Shown here piece by piece: positions 38,061 through 47,987 of a stretch of 64,000 nt of DNA. Both the position numbers and the translations under genes were made by a program. How positions within the stretch are numbered: the first letter of the stretch is position 1; every line of letters starts with the position of its first letter. The stretch comes from Helcobacillus massiliensis (GTDB taxonomy: Bacteria > Actinomycetota > Actinomycetes > Actinomycetales > Dermabacteraceae). The notes beneath the pieces are model-generated. The model saw nothing but the letters and a program-made list of their open reading frames with translations. It was not told the origin of the DNA and searched no databases. The stretch covers positions 62,001 to 126,000 of the forward strand of contig NZ_JACHWP010000003.1 of NCBI RefSeq assembly GCF_014191425.1, given 5' to 3'.

Positions 38061-40772
38061 TCACCTCTTCTGCGCGGCCTTCGAGGTCGTGGTCTTCTTC
38101 GCGGGCGCCTTGCGGGTGGTGGTGCGCTTCGTGGTCCGGCGCTTCGCCGGGCCCTTCGCGCGCTTCTCCGCGAGGCGCTCCACTGCGATCTCGTGCGTCA
38201 GGTTCTCCAGCACATCGTCGCGGCGCAGGGTCACGTTGGTGGTGCCGTCCGTGATGTACGGGCCGAACCGGCCGTCCTTCACCACGATCGGCTTCTCACT
38301 GGTCGGGTCCGTGCCGAGCTCCTTCAGGGGCGGCTTCGCGGCGGCGCGGCCGCGGGTCTTCGGCTGCGCGTAGATCGCCTGCGCCTCCTCCAGGGTGATG
38401 GAGAAGATCTGGTCCTCACTCTGCAGGGACCGCGAGTCCGTGCCCTTCTTCAGGTACGGGCCGTAGCGGCCGTTCTGCGCCGTGATCTCGGTGCCGTCCT
38501 CCTCGGTGCCCACCACCCGCGGCAGGCGCATCACCTTGAGGGCGTCCTCGAGCGTCACGGTCGCCATGTCCATCGACTTCAGCAGGGACCCGGTGCGCGG
38601 CTTCGGACGCTTCGTCTTCGGGATCGACTCGTCCACCTCGAGGACCTCGGTGAAGTAAGGGCCGAAGCGGCCGTCCTTCACGATGATCTCGTTGCCGGTG
38701 TCGGGGTCGGTGCCGAGGGCGCGGCCGTCGTCCTTCTGACGCTCCAGCAGCTCCTTCGCCTTCTCCAGGGTCAGCTCATCGGGCGCCAAGTCACCGGGCA
38801 CGTTGGCGCGCACGGGGGAGCCGTCCACGGTCCTCTCCACGTACGGGCCGTACTGGCCGATGCGCAGGTCGATGCCCTCGCCGAGCTCGGTGGTGTTGAT
38901 GGCCCGGGCATCGATCTCGCCGAGGTCGTCCACCAGGGTCTTCAGGCCGTGGGCGGCGTCGGGCGCTGCGCCCGGCCCGGCGTTCTCCGGACCGAAGTAG
39001 AAGTCCTTCAGCCATTCGGTGCGGTCCTGGGTGCCTGCGGCGATGCGGTCCAGACCCGCCTCCATATCGGCGGTGAAGTCGTAGTCCACGAGCTTGCCGA
39101 AGTGCTCCTCCAGCAGGCGCACCACGGAGAAAGCCAGCCAGCTCGGCACCAGCGCGGTGCCCTTCTTGAACACGTAGCCGCGGTCCTGGATCACGCCGAT
39201 GGTGGCGGCGTAGGTGGAGGGGCGGCCGATGCCGCGCTCCTCCAGTGCGCGCACCAGGGATGCTTCGGTGTAGCGCGGCGGCGGGGTGGTCTCGTGGCCG
39301 TCCGGCGTCAGCGACACCACCGACAGCGCCTGCCCCTCCGACATCTGCGGCAGGCGCTTGTCCTTCGCGTCGTCGTCGTAGCGGCCCTGGTCGCGGGACT
39401 CCTCGTAGGCGGCGAGGAATCCGCGGAACGTGATGATGGTGCCTGATGCAGTGAACTCGGCGGTGCGGCCCTTACCGGAGACGCCGAGGGTGACCGACGT
39501 GGTGGTGCCCTTCGCATCCGCCATCTGGGAGGCGATGGTGCGCTTCCAGATCAGCTCGTACAGGCGGAACTCGTCACCGCTGAGCTGCGACCCCACCTCG
39601 GCGGGGGTTCGGAAGTTCGAACCGGCGGGGCGGATCGCCTCGTGCGCCTCCTGCGCGGACTTCGACTTCGAGGAGTACACGCGGGGACGGTCCGGCACAT
39701 ACTCGGCGCCGTAGAGGTCGGCGGCCTGGGCGCGGGAGGCGCGGATCGCCTCACCGGACAGCACCACTGAGTCGGTTCGCATGTAGGTGATGTAGCCGTT
39801 CTCGTACAGCCGCTGCGCCGTGGACATGGTCTGGCGGGCGCTCATCCGCAGCTTGCGGGACGCCTCCTGCTGCAGGGAGGACGTGGTGAACGGGGCGGCG
39901 GGCCGGCGCGTGTACGGCTTCGATTCGAGACCGGAGACCGTTGCGGGCTCTCCGTCGATCGCGGAGATGAGGGAGGCGGCGGACTCCTCGGTGAGGACCG
40001 TGACCGACGGGTTCTTCAGCTCACCGGCATCGGTGAAGTCGCGGCCGGAGGCGATGCGGGCGCCGTCCACGGTGCGCAGCAGCGCCGTGAACGCGGGGGT
40101 GTCCGCGGTGCGGTCGGCCCCGTCGGCGGTGGAGAACTCGCCGGTGATGTCCCAGTAGGAGGAGGGGACGAACGCCATGCGTTCGCGTTCGCGGTCCACC
40201 ACGAGGCGGGTGGCGACGGACTGGACACGACCCGCGGACGTCCCGCGCTGCACCTTGCGCCACAGCACGGGGGAGAGCTCGTAGCCGACGATGCGGTCGA
40301 GGATGCGGCGGGTCTCCTGCGCGTTGACCAGGCGGTGGTCCAGTTCGCGGGTCTCGTTGAGGGCGCGCTGGATGGCGTCCTTGGTGATCTCGTGGAACAC
40401 CATGCGGTACACCGGCAGCGACTTCTTCGGCTTCAGCGTCTCCAGCAGGTGCCACGCGATCGCCTCTCCCTCGCGGTCCTCATCGGTGGCGAGGTAGAGG
40501 GCGTCGGCGTCCTTCAGCAGGCGGCGCAGCTCGGTGACCGTCTTCTTCTTGTCGGGGGAGACCACGTAGTAGGGCTCGAACCCGTTCTCCACATCGACGG
40601 CGAACTTCTTGTACGGGCCCTTCTTCAGCTCCGCCGGGAGGTCCTTCGGCAGCGGCAGGTCGCGGATGTGGCCGACGGATGCGGCCACGGTGAAGTCGTC
40701 ACCGAGGTAGCGGCCAATGGTCTTGGCCTTGGCGGGGGACTCGACAATCACCAGATTGCGGTCTGCACTCAC
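38061..40772 (-). CDS. topA: DNA topoisomerase I
   Basis: 903 residues; relaxes negative supercoils. Toprim residues are seen in VIVESPAKAKTIG and ATDEDREGEAIAWHL. The active-site Tyr is residue 330 in YITYMRTDS. Instead of zinc fingers the C-terminus has several topo C repeats with the core DGRFGPY or NGRYGPY, then a Lys/Arg/Thr-rich tail, the form usual in actinobacteria. GTG 40772 is preferred since GAGGAG lies before it; TTG 40793 would contain that site. Confidence 0.97.
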   Translation of the reverse strand: MSADRNLVIVESPAKAKTIGRYLGDDFTVAASVGHIRDLPLPKDLPAELKKGPYKKFAVDVENGFEPYYVVSPDKKKTVTELRRLLKDADALYLATDEDREGEAIAWHLLETLKPKKSLPVYRMVFHEITKDAIQRALNETRELDHRLVNAQETRRILDRIVGYELSPVLWRKVQRGTSAGRVQSVATRLVVDRERERMAFVPSSYWDITGEFSTADGADRTADTPAFTALLRTVDGARIASGRDFTDAGELKNPSVTVLTEESAASLISAIDGEPATVSGLESKPYTRRPAAPFTTSSLQQEASRKLRMSARQTMSTAQRLYENGYITYMRTDSVVLSGEAIRASRAQAADLYGAEYVPDRPRVYSSKSKSAQEAHEAIRPAGSNFRTPAEVGSQLSGDEFRLYELIWKRTIASQMADAKGTTTSVTLGVSGKGRTAEFTASGTIITFRGFLAAYEESRDQGRYDDDAKDKRLPQMSEGQALSVVSLTPDGHETTPPPRYTEASLVRALEERGIGRPSTYAATIGVIQDRGYVFKKGTALVPSWLAFSVVRLLEEHFGKLVDYDFTADMEAGLDRIAAGTQDRTEWLKDFYFGPENAGPGAAPDAAHGLKTLVDDLGEIDARAINTTELGEGIDLRIGQYGPYVERTVDGSPVRANVPGDLAPDELTLEKAKELLERQKDDGRALGTDPDTGNEIIVKDGRFGPYFTEVLEVDESIPKTKRPKPRTGSLLKSMDMATVTLEDALKVMRLPRVVGTEEDGTEITAQNGRYGPYLKKGTDSRSLQSEDQIFSITLEEAQAIYAQPKTRGRAAAKPPLKELGTDPTSEKPIVVKDGRFGPYITDGTTNVTLRRDDVLENLTHEIAVERLAEKRAKGPAKRRTTKRTTTRKAPAKKTTTSKAAQKR

Positions 40773-40830
40773 GGCGGCACTCTCCTCGATCAACGTCTAC
40801 GGCCTGGTCGCCATGAATGTAGCACCCTCG

Positions 40831-42489
40831 TCATTCGGCCCGGAAAGAGAGGAATCCCCAGTGGAGAAGTGTCCGCACCTGCTCCAGGACCCGCTCGCTC
40901 ACCTCCTCCAGCTCCTCACCGGACAGCGCTGCGTATGCCTGGACGAGCGGCTTCAGCGGGTGGGTGCCGTCGAGAACGCCCAGCACACCGGCCATTTCCG
41001 AGGTGAGCGGCAGAGTGCGTCCGAACGCGCCGCCCTGCACCAGATCGATCATGACGGGGTCCTCCGCCCCGGGCACGAAGTGGCGGCGCTCCATGACGTC
41101 GTCCGCGCGCGCGAGGTGGGATGCGAGCAGGTCATCATCGTTGAGGCCCGCCAGGGTGACGGCGTTCACCAGCATTCCCTTCAGTCGCGGACCCAGCGGC
41201 CCCTGCCCCGTGGTCCCCACCTCATCGAGCAACCGCACCGCGGGGCGGGTGTCCGTCGGCCGGTGGAGGATCACGTACCCGAAGCCGACCTCCTCCACAT
41301 CTCGGGACGCGAAGTCCTCTAGGTAGGCGGTCATCATCGCCGCCCAGCGGTCATCGCGCGGGGTGAGGCCGCCGTCGCGCAGCCACGTCTGCGCGTAGGA
41401 GGCGGGGTCCTCCCGGTCGCGCTGGATGACGAACGCGTCCACGTCCGAGCCGTCGAGCCAGGCCGACGGGTGCTCCCGCCAGTCGGCACCGGCGGTGATC
41501 TCCCAGTTCGCGAGCATGGCGGCGATGCCGCCCGGCTCCAGATGGTTCGGGAGGTCGCGGATGAGGTCGGCGACGAGGGCATCACCGGCGCGGCCCCCGT
41601 CGCGGTAGGTCCACGTGTCCCCGCCGGGGGTGCGCGGGGTGATGACGAACGGCGGGTTCGAGACTACGAGGTCGAAGCGCTCCCCGGCGACGGGCTCCAA
41701 CATGGAGCCCTGACGCAGCTCCAGGGCGCACCCGTCGGGCAGCGATTCTCGGTTGAGGAGGGCGTTGAACGCGGTGAACGCGAGAGCGCGCTCGGAGATG
41801 TCGGTGGCGATGACGCTGCGGGCGTGGCGGGCGGCGTGCAGCGCCTGGATGCCGCAGCCGCAGCCGAGGTCGAGGGCGCTGCGCACCTCACTGCGCGGGG
41901 TGAGGGCGATGAGGGTGGAGGTGGCGCCGCCGATGCCGAGGACGTGGTCGCCGTCGAGGGCGCGGCCGGTGGCGGTCTCGCCGAGGTCGGAGGCGATCCA
42001 CCAGAGGATGGCGCCGTCGTCGTCCTCGGCCTCGTAGGGGCGCAGGTCGATGGCGGCGCGCACGAGGCGCGGCCGGCCGTCAGCGTCGCGCCCGAGGGCC
42101 CCACCGGCGGGATCGCCGGCGGGGGTGAGTAGGCCGAGCGCCAGCGCACCCGCCACCGTCAGCGTGGGCAGAACCTCCTCGACCTCGTCCGCGGGCAGAG
42201 CGGCGCCGAGCGCGAGCAGCCGCATGAGCAGGGCCGACGGGTGCTCACTGACCGCCAGTTCCCGCTGCGCCGGGATCGCGTTCTCCGCCTCCAGGGCGCG
42301 CTGCGCCATGGGGGAGAGGACCTCATTGATGCGGGTGACGGTGAAGTCAGCGGCCGCAAGGTCCGCGCGCAGCGCGTCGATCGGAGGGAGGACTCCGTCG
42401 GCCCCCGCCTCGCCGCTGATGCGGAACGGTGACGCGCTGTGCGTGAGGTGACCGAGCAGGGGCCCGATGGACAGCGGTTCAGCGGCCAT
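40831..42489 (-). CDS. class I SAM-dependent methyltransferase, HemK/RlmG-like
   Basis: 552 residues. The SAM motif I is LDLGCGCGIQALHAA and the catalytic motif IV is SNPPF (N/D-PP-Y/F), typical of enzymes that methylate exocyclic or amide nitrogen in nucleic acids or proteins. The N-terminal 190 residues and the C-terminal 170 are actinobacterial extensions (the DUF7059/DUF7782 arrangement as I recall it). ATG 42489 overlaps the end of the PrsW gene by 11 bp, so the two are coupled. Substrate unknown. Confidence 0.88.
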   Translation of the reverse strand: MAAEPLSIGPLLGHLTHSASPFRISGEAGADGVLPPIDALRADLAAADFTVTRINEVLSPMAQRALEAENAIPAQRELAVSEHPSALLMRLLALGAALPADEVEEVLPTLTVAGALALGLLTPAGDPAGGALGRDADGRPRLVRAAIDLRPYEAEDDDGAILWWIASDLGETATGRALDGDHVLGIGGATSTLIALTPRSEVRSALDLGCGCGIQALHAARHARSVIATDISERALAFTAFNALLNRESLPDGCALELRQGSMLEPVAGERFDLVVSNPPFVITPRTPGGDTWTYRDGGRAGDALVADLIRDLPNHLEPGGIAAMLANWEITAGADWREHPSAWLDGSDVDAFVIQRDREDPASYAQTWLRDGGLTPRDDRWAAMMTAYLEDFASRDVEEVGFGYVILHRPTDTRPAVRLLDEVGTTGQGPLGPRLKGMLVNAVTLAGLNDDDLLASHLARADDVMERRHFVPGAEDPVMIDLVQGGAFGRTLPLTSEMAGVLGVLDGTHPLKPLVQAYAALSGEELEEVSERVLEQVRTLLHWGFLSFRAE

Positions 42490-44194
42490 ACCCCACCCCC
42501 TGCGGCACCACACCCGCCTGGCGCGCCTGCGACAGGAGGTTCGCGCGGTTCGCCTCCATATGGTTGAGGAAGTACTGCTCCGCCTCGAGGTGGCGGGGCT
42601 TCGCGCCGTCGGCCAGCAGACGCTGACGGGTGAACGCCAGCTCCGCCGCCTGACGGATGAACTTCTTCATCGTCGGCTTCGCGTTGAACGTGGCGGCCCA
42701 ACGGCGGCCCTCGCGGCGACCGCTCCAGGTGGCGAGCATGGTGACCTCGTCGTGGGTGAGCCAGCCCTGGTTCGCGTAGTCGCCGAGGCGGGCGCGGGTC
42801 AGGCCCGATTCGAGGCGGATCAGGACCGCGATCAGAATGAACCAGATCGTGAACATGACGAACCAGCCGATCGCCAGGAGGACCAGGCCGCCGAAGCCGC
42901 CCAGGAGCGTGGAGGAGAAGTTCCACATGAAGTGCAGGAACATCGCCGGCAGCGGCGCCACCAGGAACGAGAGGATCGCCGGGACCAGACCGAAGCGCCG
43001 GTCGATCAGGCCGATCACCATGCCGGTCATCGACGTGAACACGCAGTGACCCCAGATGCCGAGCACACCGCGCACCACGATCAGCATGGTCGCGGCCTGC
43101 ACCCCGCCGGCCTCCGCGGCCCGCAGGTAGTACTGAATGTTCTCCACGAACGCGAAGCCGCCGCCCACCAGGGCACCGATGATGATGCCGTCCAGCGGGC
43201 CCGTGATGTGCTTGCGGAACACCAGGAAGATCAGCGCCACCCCGAGGCCCTTCAGCAGCTCTTCGGTGACCGGCGCGGAGAACATCGCGGTGGCTGCGTG
43301 CGCGGTCTGCTCATCCAGGAAGTACGCGTACGCGAACTCGCCGAACACGGAATTGAGGATGCCGGCGATCATCGTGGACACGCCCGCACCCCACAGCACC
43401 GCGATGATCTTCATATAGACCGGCATCGGGTGCCACATGTCCACCAGGAACATCACCAGGATGATCACCACGAGGGAGCAGAAAGCGACGGTGCCGTAGA
43501 ACGCCGTACCGAGGACACCGAACGTCAGCGCGTACAGCAGGAACGACGCCGCGAGCACCAGCAGCAGCACCGGCACCATGAGCCAGCCGATGACGGCGCG
43601 CCAGTTGACGGTCCTGACCTCATTGTTGACCGCCTCGATGCGGCGCAGCTGCGTGCCCCACGCCGACTCCGGCTGGATCTGCTGCGGCTGGGTGACCGGC
43701 TGGCCCCACTGGTCGAGGGCCGGCGCAGGCGCCTGGCGGCGCGGCCTGGGACCCCCGGACACTCCCTGCGGCTGTGCGAACTGCTGCTGGCCCCCGTATC
43801 CCGGACCCTGCGGCTGGCCCGTCGTACCGGGCCCGCGCGGAACCGACGGCGGCTGCTGCGGCTGCGCGCCCGCTCGGCGACGCAGCCCTGTGCCACCTCC
43901 CTGGACACGGCGCAGCCCGGTCTCGAACAGCTTCGGAACCTCGTAGGACTGCTGCACCGGCTGCTGCTGCCACACCGGTGCCTGTCCACTCGCCGCCGGC
44001 TGACCGGCCCCACTGCTGGGGCCCCGTCGGCCCGGCTGCTGCGACTGAGCGGACCGCCCAGGCTGACCGGGTCCACCGGGCTGAGCAGGATGACCAGGCT
44101 GACCGGGCTGCTGCGGATGGGAGGGGTGGGCGGGCTGGCGGCGGGGGTCACGGGGTGAGTTCGCGTTCGACGCGGGGTGAGATGGGTGGCTCAT
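42479..44194 (-). CDS. PrsW-family intramembrane metalloprotease
   Basis: 571 residues. The first ~200 are a Pro/Gln/Gly-rich cytoplasmic tail. About eight membrane helices follow. The PrsW catalytic blocks are EELLKG (E-E-x-x-K), FAFVEN (F-x-x-x-E-N), and His residues in WGHCVFTS and MFLHFMWNF. PrsW cleaves anti-sigma factors in Bacillus; no anti-sigma gene is adjacent here. The start is ATG 44194, or ATG 44203; the divergent helicase gene starts at 44213, leaving 18 bp or less. Confidence 0.88.
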   Translation of the reverse strand: MSHPSHPASNANSPRDPRRQPAHPSHPQQPGQPGHPAQPGGPGQPGRSAQSQQPGRRGPSSGAGQPAASGQAPVWQQQPVQQSYEVPKLFETGLRRVQGGGTGLRRRAGAQPQQPPSVPRGPGTTGQPQGPGYGGQQQFAQPQGVSGGPRPRRQAPAPALDQWGQPVTQPQQIQPESAWGTQLRRIEAVNNEVRTVNWRAVIGWLMVPVLLLVLAASFLLYALTFGVLGTAFYGTVAFCSLVVIILVMFLVDMWHPMPVYMKIIAVLWGAGVSTMIAGILNSVFGEFAYAYFLDEQTAHAATAMFSAPVTEELLKGLGVALIFLVFRKHITGPLDGIIIGALVGGGFAFVENIQYYLRAAEAGGVQAATMLIVVRGVLGIWGHCVFTSMTGMVIGLIDRRFGLVPAILSFLVAPLPAMFLHFMWNFSSTLLGGFGGLVLLAIGWFVMFTIWFILIAVLIRLESGLTRARLGDYANQGWLTHDEVTMLATWSGRREGRRWAATFNAKPTMKKFIRQAAELAFTRQRLLADGAKPRHLEAEQYFLNHMEANRANLLSQARQAGVVPQGVGYGR

Positions 44195-44212
44195 GACTAC
44201 CATTGTGCGGCA

Positions 44213-46513
44213 ATGACAACCGCGGCACAGCTCGTTGAGCGGATAACGGGACCCATCGATCGGGCGGAGAGCCTCCTCCGCCTCGAACGCATGCCCGGCC
44301 GGGCCGCCCAGCACGCACCCTGGCCCCGCTGGATCGACCCCCGGCTCGTCCTCGCTCTGCAGGACCGCGGCGTCCGCGAGCCCTACACCCACCAGGTGGA
44401 GGCCGCCGAGTTCGCCCGCGCCGGCCGCCACTGCGTGATCGCCACCTCCACCGCGTCCGGGAAGTCACTCGCCTACCTGATGCCGGTGCTGACGGCGCTC
44501 GCGGCGCCCCGCTCGGAGGCGAAGCGCGCCACCGCCCTCTACATTGCGCCCACGAAGGCGCTCGCGCAGGACCAGCTGCATTCGGTCCGGACCCTGGCCC
44601 GCGACGCCGGCATGCCCGAGGTCCGCGCCGCCACGTTCGACGGCGACACCCCGAGCGAGGAGCGCCGCTGGATCCGCAGCCACGCCAACCTCATCCTCAC
44701 CAACCCGGACATGCTGCACTTCGGGATCCTGCCCGGTCACGAGCACTGGGTGCACACCCTGCGGGCGCTGCGCTACATCATCATCGACGAATGCCACGTG
44801 TACCGCGGCGTCTTCGGCGCCCACACCGCCATGGTGATGCGCCGCCTGCAGCGCATCGCCCGCCACTACGGCGCGAACCCCACGTTCATCCTCGCCTCCG
44901 CCACCTCCGCGGCCCCGTCGGCCTCCGCCTCCCGCCTCACCGGGGAGTCCGTCACCGCCGTCACGGCCGACGGGTCCCCGCATGCGGGCCGCACTATCGC
45001 GTTCTGGCAGCCGCCCGCGGATGCGTCACCACCCGCCGAAGCGGGCGGGCTCCTCGCCGACCTCGTGGATGCCGGGGCGCAGACCCTCGTGTTCACCCGC
45101 GCCCGCCGCTCCAGCGAACTGGTGGCGCGCACCGCCCAGCGGATCCTGGAGAGCCGCCGGCCCGACGCCGGCCGAGTGGTGGCGGCCTACCGCGGCGGCT
45201 ACCTGCCGGAGGAGCGCCGCGCCCTCGAACAGCGGCTGCGCAGCGGCGACCTGCGGGGCCTCGCCTCCACCAACGCCCTGGAGCTCGGCATCGACATCGC
45301 CGGGCTCGACGCCGTGGTGGTGACGGGGTGGCCCGGCACCCGCGCCTCCCTGTTCCAGCAGTTCGGGCGCGTGGGCCGCTCCTCCGCCAGCGGGGCCGAC
45401 GGCGGCCTCGCCCTGTTCGTGGCGCGCGACGACCCCCTGGACCAGTACGTGGTCACCCACCCGGACACGATCCTGGATCAGGACGTGGAAGCGGCCGTGT
45501 TCGACCCGGAGAACCCGTACGTGCTCTCCCCGCACCTGGCGGCGGCCGCGTCCGAGCTGCCGATCCGGGACGGGGAGGAGCACGTGTTCGGGCCGACGGC
45601 GCGGGAGCTCCTCGACGAACTCGCGGCGCGGCGCGTGCTGCGACGGCGAGCATCGGGCTGGTTCTGGACGCTGGATGCGAACGCGCACGACCTCACGGAC
45701 CTGCGCGGCAGCGGCGGTGAGCCCGTCAGGATCGTGGATTCGGAGACGGGGCAGCTGATCGGCACTGTGGACGGCGGCTCCGCGCACACGCACGTGCATG
45801 ACGGCGCGGTGTACCTGCACCAGGGCGTCAGCTTCGTGGTGGACCGGCTCGATGCGGATGCGAACGTGGCGATGGTGCACCGGGAAGCGCCGCCGCACAC
45901 CACGCACCCTCAGTCGCAGACGTCGCTGACGATCCGACAGGTGCGCGACTCTGTGCGCTGGGGCGAGGTGCAGGTGTGCACAGGCCGCGTGGACGTCACC
46001 AGTCAGGTCACCGGGTATCAGGTACGGGACATCTACACCTCCGCCGTGATCGCGAACCGGAAGCTGGACCTGCCGCCGCGCACGCTGCAGACCGCGGCGG
46101 TGTGGTTCGAGATCCCGTCGGCCCTGACGGAGGCGGCGGGGATCGAGGCGGCGGACCTGCCGGGCGCGCTGCATGCCGCGGAGCATGCGCAGATCTCCCT
46201 GCTGCCGCTGCTCGCCACCTGCGACCGGTGGGACCTCGGCGGGCTGTCGAGCGCCCACCACCCGGATGTGGGCGGGCCCGCAATCTTCGTGTACGACGGC
46301 GCCCCCGGTGGTGCGGGCTTCGCCGAGCGCGGCTACGCGACGGCGCAGTCGTGGCTCTCGGCGACGGCGGACCTCATCGAGTCATGCCGCTGCGCCGACG
46401 GGTGCCCCGCCTGCGTGGTGTCCCCGAAGTGCGGCAACGGCAACGAACCGCTGTCGAAGGCGGGGGCGGTGCGGCTGCTGCGGGCTCTGCTCGACCGCGT
46501 GCCGTCGGACTAG
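44213..46513 (+). CDS. DEAD/DEAH-box helicase of the Hrq1/YprA family (Rv3649-like)
   Basis: 766 residues; superfamily 2 ATP-dependent DNA helicase. Walker A is STASGKS, motif II is DECH in IIIDECHVYRG, motif III is SATS, and motif VI lies in FQQFGRVGRSS. The C-terminal DUF1998 region ends with a four-cysteine cluster (SCRCADGCPACVVSPKCG), the metal site of this family. Hrq1-type helicases act in crosslink repair. There is no ribosome site; TACCAT lies 9 nt before ATG 44213. Confidence 0.93.
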   Translation: MTTAAQLVERITGPIDRAESLLRLERMPGRAAQHAPWPRWIDPRLVLALQDRGVREPYTHQVEAAEFARAGRHCVIATSTASGKSLAYLMPVLTALAAPRSEAKRATALYIAPTKALAQDQLHSVRTLARDAGMPEVRAATFDGDTPSEERRWIRSHANLILTNPDMLHFGILPGHEHWVHTLRALRYIIIDECHVYRGVFGAHTAMVMRRLQRIARHYGANPTFILASATSAAPSASASRLTGESVTAVTADGSPHAGRTIAFWQPPADASPPAEAGGLLADLVDAGAQTLVFTRARRSSELVARTAQRILESRRPDAGRVVAAYRGGYLPEERRALEQRLRSGDLRGLASTNALELGIDIAGLDAVVVTGWPGTRASLFQQFGRVGRSSASGADGGLALFVARDDPLDQYVVTHPDTILDQDVEAAVFDPENPYVLSPHLAAAASELPIRDGEEHVFGPTARELLDELAARRVLRRRASGWFWTLDANAHDLTDLRGSGGEPVRIVDSETGQLIGTVDGGSAHTHVHDGAVYLHQGVSFVVDRLDADANVAMVHREAPPHTTHPQSQTSLTIRQVRDSVRWGEVQVCTGRVDVTSQVTGYQVRDIYTSAVIANRKLDLPPRTLQTAAVWFEIPSALTEAAGIEAADLPGALHAAEHAQISLLPLLATCDRWDLGGLSSAHHPDVGGPAIFVYDGAPGGAGFAERGYATAQSWLSATADLIESCRCADGCPACVVSPKCGNGNEPLSKAGAVRLLRALLDRVPSD

Positions 46514-46561
46514 CCGCGCAACCCGTCGGGCCAGTTCCGCCCGTTACCTTGTGAGCACCCC

Positions 46562-46763
46562 GATGGACGGGGTCTGGTCGCTCGGCCGGGTATGGCTTTG
46601 TTGCCCTGCCATTGATGGTCCGGGGGGTGTTGCCGCCCGGTCGAGAGACACGCGTTGACCGCTGATAGGGACACGGCCCAGCTCTGTCTGAGGTCTCTTC
46701 GTAACGTGGGTGCCGGCATCGGGTGTCGAGACTGCGGCCAGCAGTGATGAGGAGGACAGCGTC
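46562..46763 (+). ncRNA. candidate bridge RNA of the IS110 element
   Basis: In IS110 elements the non-coding end encodes a bridge RNA whose loops pair with target and donor DNA. Here GGGGGGTGT (46622-46630) is the exact complement of 48002-48010 at the right junction (right target guide). ATAGGGACAC (46665-46674) is identical to 47996-48005 at the right end (left donor guide). CATCGGG (46717-46723) complements 46559-46565 at the left end (right donor guide). The order target loop then donor loop fits IS621. I found no convincing left target guide. Secondary structure was not computed. Confidence 0.5.
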
Positions 46764-47987
46764 ATGAACACAGGGTTCGCGGTCGTGATCGGCCTGGACG
46801 TCGGGAAGACAGCTCACCACGCGTGCGCACTCGACCCGGAGGGGAACAAGCTGTTCGACAAGCCCCTCCCGCAGGACGAGACCAAACTTCGCGAGCTGTT
46901 CACCCAGCTGCAGAACCACGGCGAAGTTCTGCTGGTCGTCGATCAGCCGAACACCATCGGAGCGTTGCCGATCGCGGTGGCCCGGGATACCGGCTGCACA
47001 GTCGCCTACCTTCCCGGATTGGCGATGCGGAAGGCCGCGGATCTGTATCCGGGCAGGTCAAAGACTGATGCGCGGGATGCTTTCATCATCGCCGACACGG
47101 CCCGCACCATGCCTCACACCCTCCGGCAGGTCGATCGTGACAGCGAGGTCCTCTCCGCGCTGAAGGTTCTGGCCGGGTTCGATGAGGACCTCGCTCACGA
47201 GACCACAAGGGCGCTGAACCGGATCCGGTCCCTGCTCACCCAGATCCACCCCGCGCTCGAGCGCGTCTTCGCAGGCGGGAAGCTTTCCACTGGGCTCGTG
47301 CTGGACCTGCTGGAGAAGTTTGGCGGACCCACCGGCCTCCGAAGTGCCGGCCGAGGGAAGGTGCTGCGGTTCGCCCGCGCGCATTCACGCCGCGACCCCG
47401 AGACGCTGGTCGAGCAGATCTTCACAGCCCTTAGCGAGCAGACCGTCATCGTGCCCGCCACCGCAGCGGTTGAGCTGGTGATCCCCCGAGTCGCTGGCCA
47501 GGTTAAAGAGCTGAAAGAACAGCGCGCGACCGTGGCCCACGAAGTGGAGGGCATGCTGGAGGACTTCCCTCTCGCCTCGGTCTTGATGAGCATGCCGGGG
47601 ATCGGCATCAAGACCGCCGCCCAGATCCTCCTCGCGATCGGTGATGGCTCCGCGTTTGAGTCCGCCAGCCACCTCGCGGCCTATGCCGGGATCGCGCCGG
47701 TCACCCGCAGATCAGGCACCTCGATCCGCGGAGAGTTCCCCGCCCGGTCAGGGAACAAACGCCTGAAGAACGCCCTGTTCTACTCCGCCTGGGTCGCCTC
47801 CAACCACGACCCCATCTCCAAGGCCTACTACGATCGCAAACGCGCCGAAGGCAAACGGCACAACGCCGCCGTGATCTGCCTAGCCCGCCGCCGCTGCAAC
47901 GTCATCTACGCCATGCTCCGCGACGGCACCTACTACCAGCCACCGACAACCGCCCCTACCCCCGAGCCGACCGCTCTCGCGGCTTGA
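46764..47987 (+). CDS. IS110-family DEDD transposase/recombinase
   Basis: 407 residues. The RuvC-like N-terminal DEDD domain shows GLDVGKTAHHA, VVDQPNTIGAL and KTDARDAF. The C-terminal Tnp domain has MPGIGIKTAAQILLAIGD and the catalytic Ser 317 in TRRSGTSIRG. All key residues appear intact, so it may be active. GAGGAGGA precedes ATG 46764. The C-terminal end is Pro/Thr/Ala-rich and its antisense strand supplies the false C-terminus of the truncated neighbour. Confidence 0.95.
   Translation: MNTGFAVVIGLDVGKTAHHACALDPEGNKLFDKPLPQDETKLRELFTQLQNHGEVLLVVDQPNTIGALPIAVARDTGCTVAYLPGLAMRKAADLYPGRSKTDARDAFIIADTARTMPHTLRQVDRDSEVLSALKVLAGFDEDLAHETTRALNRIRSLLTQIHPALERVFAGGKLSTGLVLDLLEKFGGPTGLRSAGRGKVLRFARAHSRRDPETLVEQIFTALSEQTVIVPATAAVELVIPRVAGQVKELKEQRATVAHEVEGMLEDFPLASVLMSMPGIGIKTAAQILLAIGDGSAFESASHLAAYAGIAPVTRRSGTSIRGEFPARSGNKRLKNALFYSAWVASNHDPISKAYYDRKRAEGKRHNAAVICLARRRCNVIYAMLRDGTYYQPPTTAPTPEPTALAA

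Noticed and set aside
46575-46621. Left target guide in the candidate bridge RNA
   Set aside because: The best match to the left flank (CTTTGT versus CCTTGT) is too short to claim.
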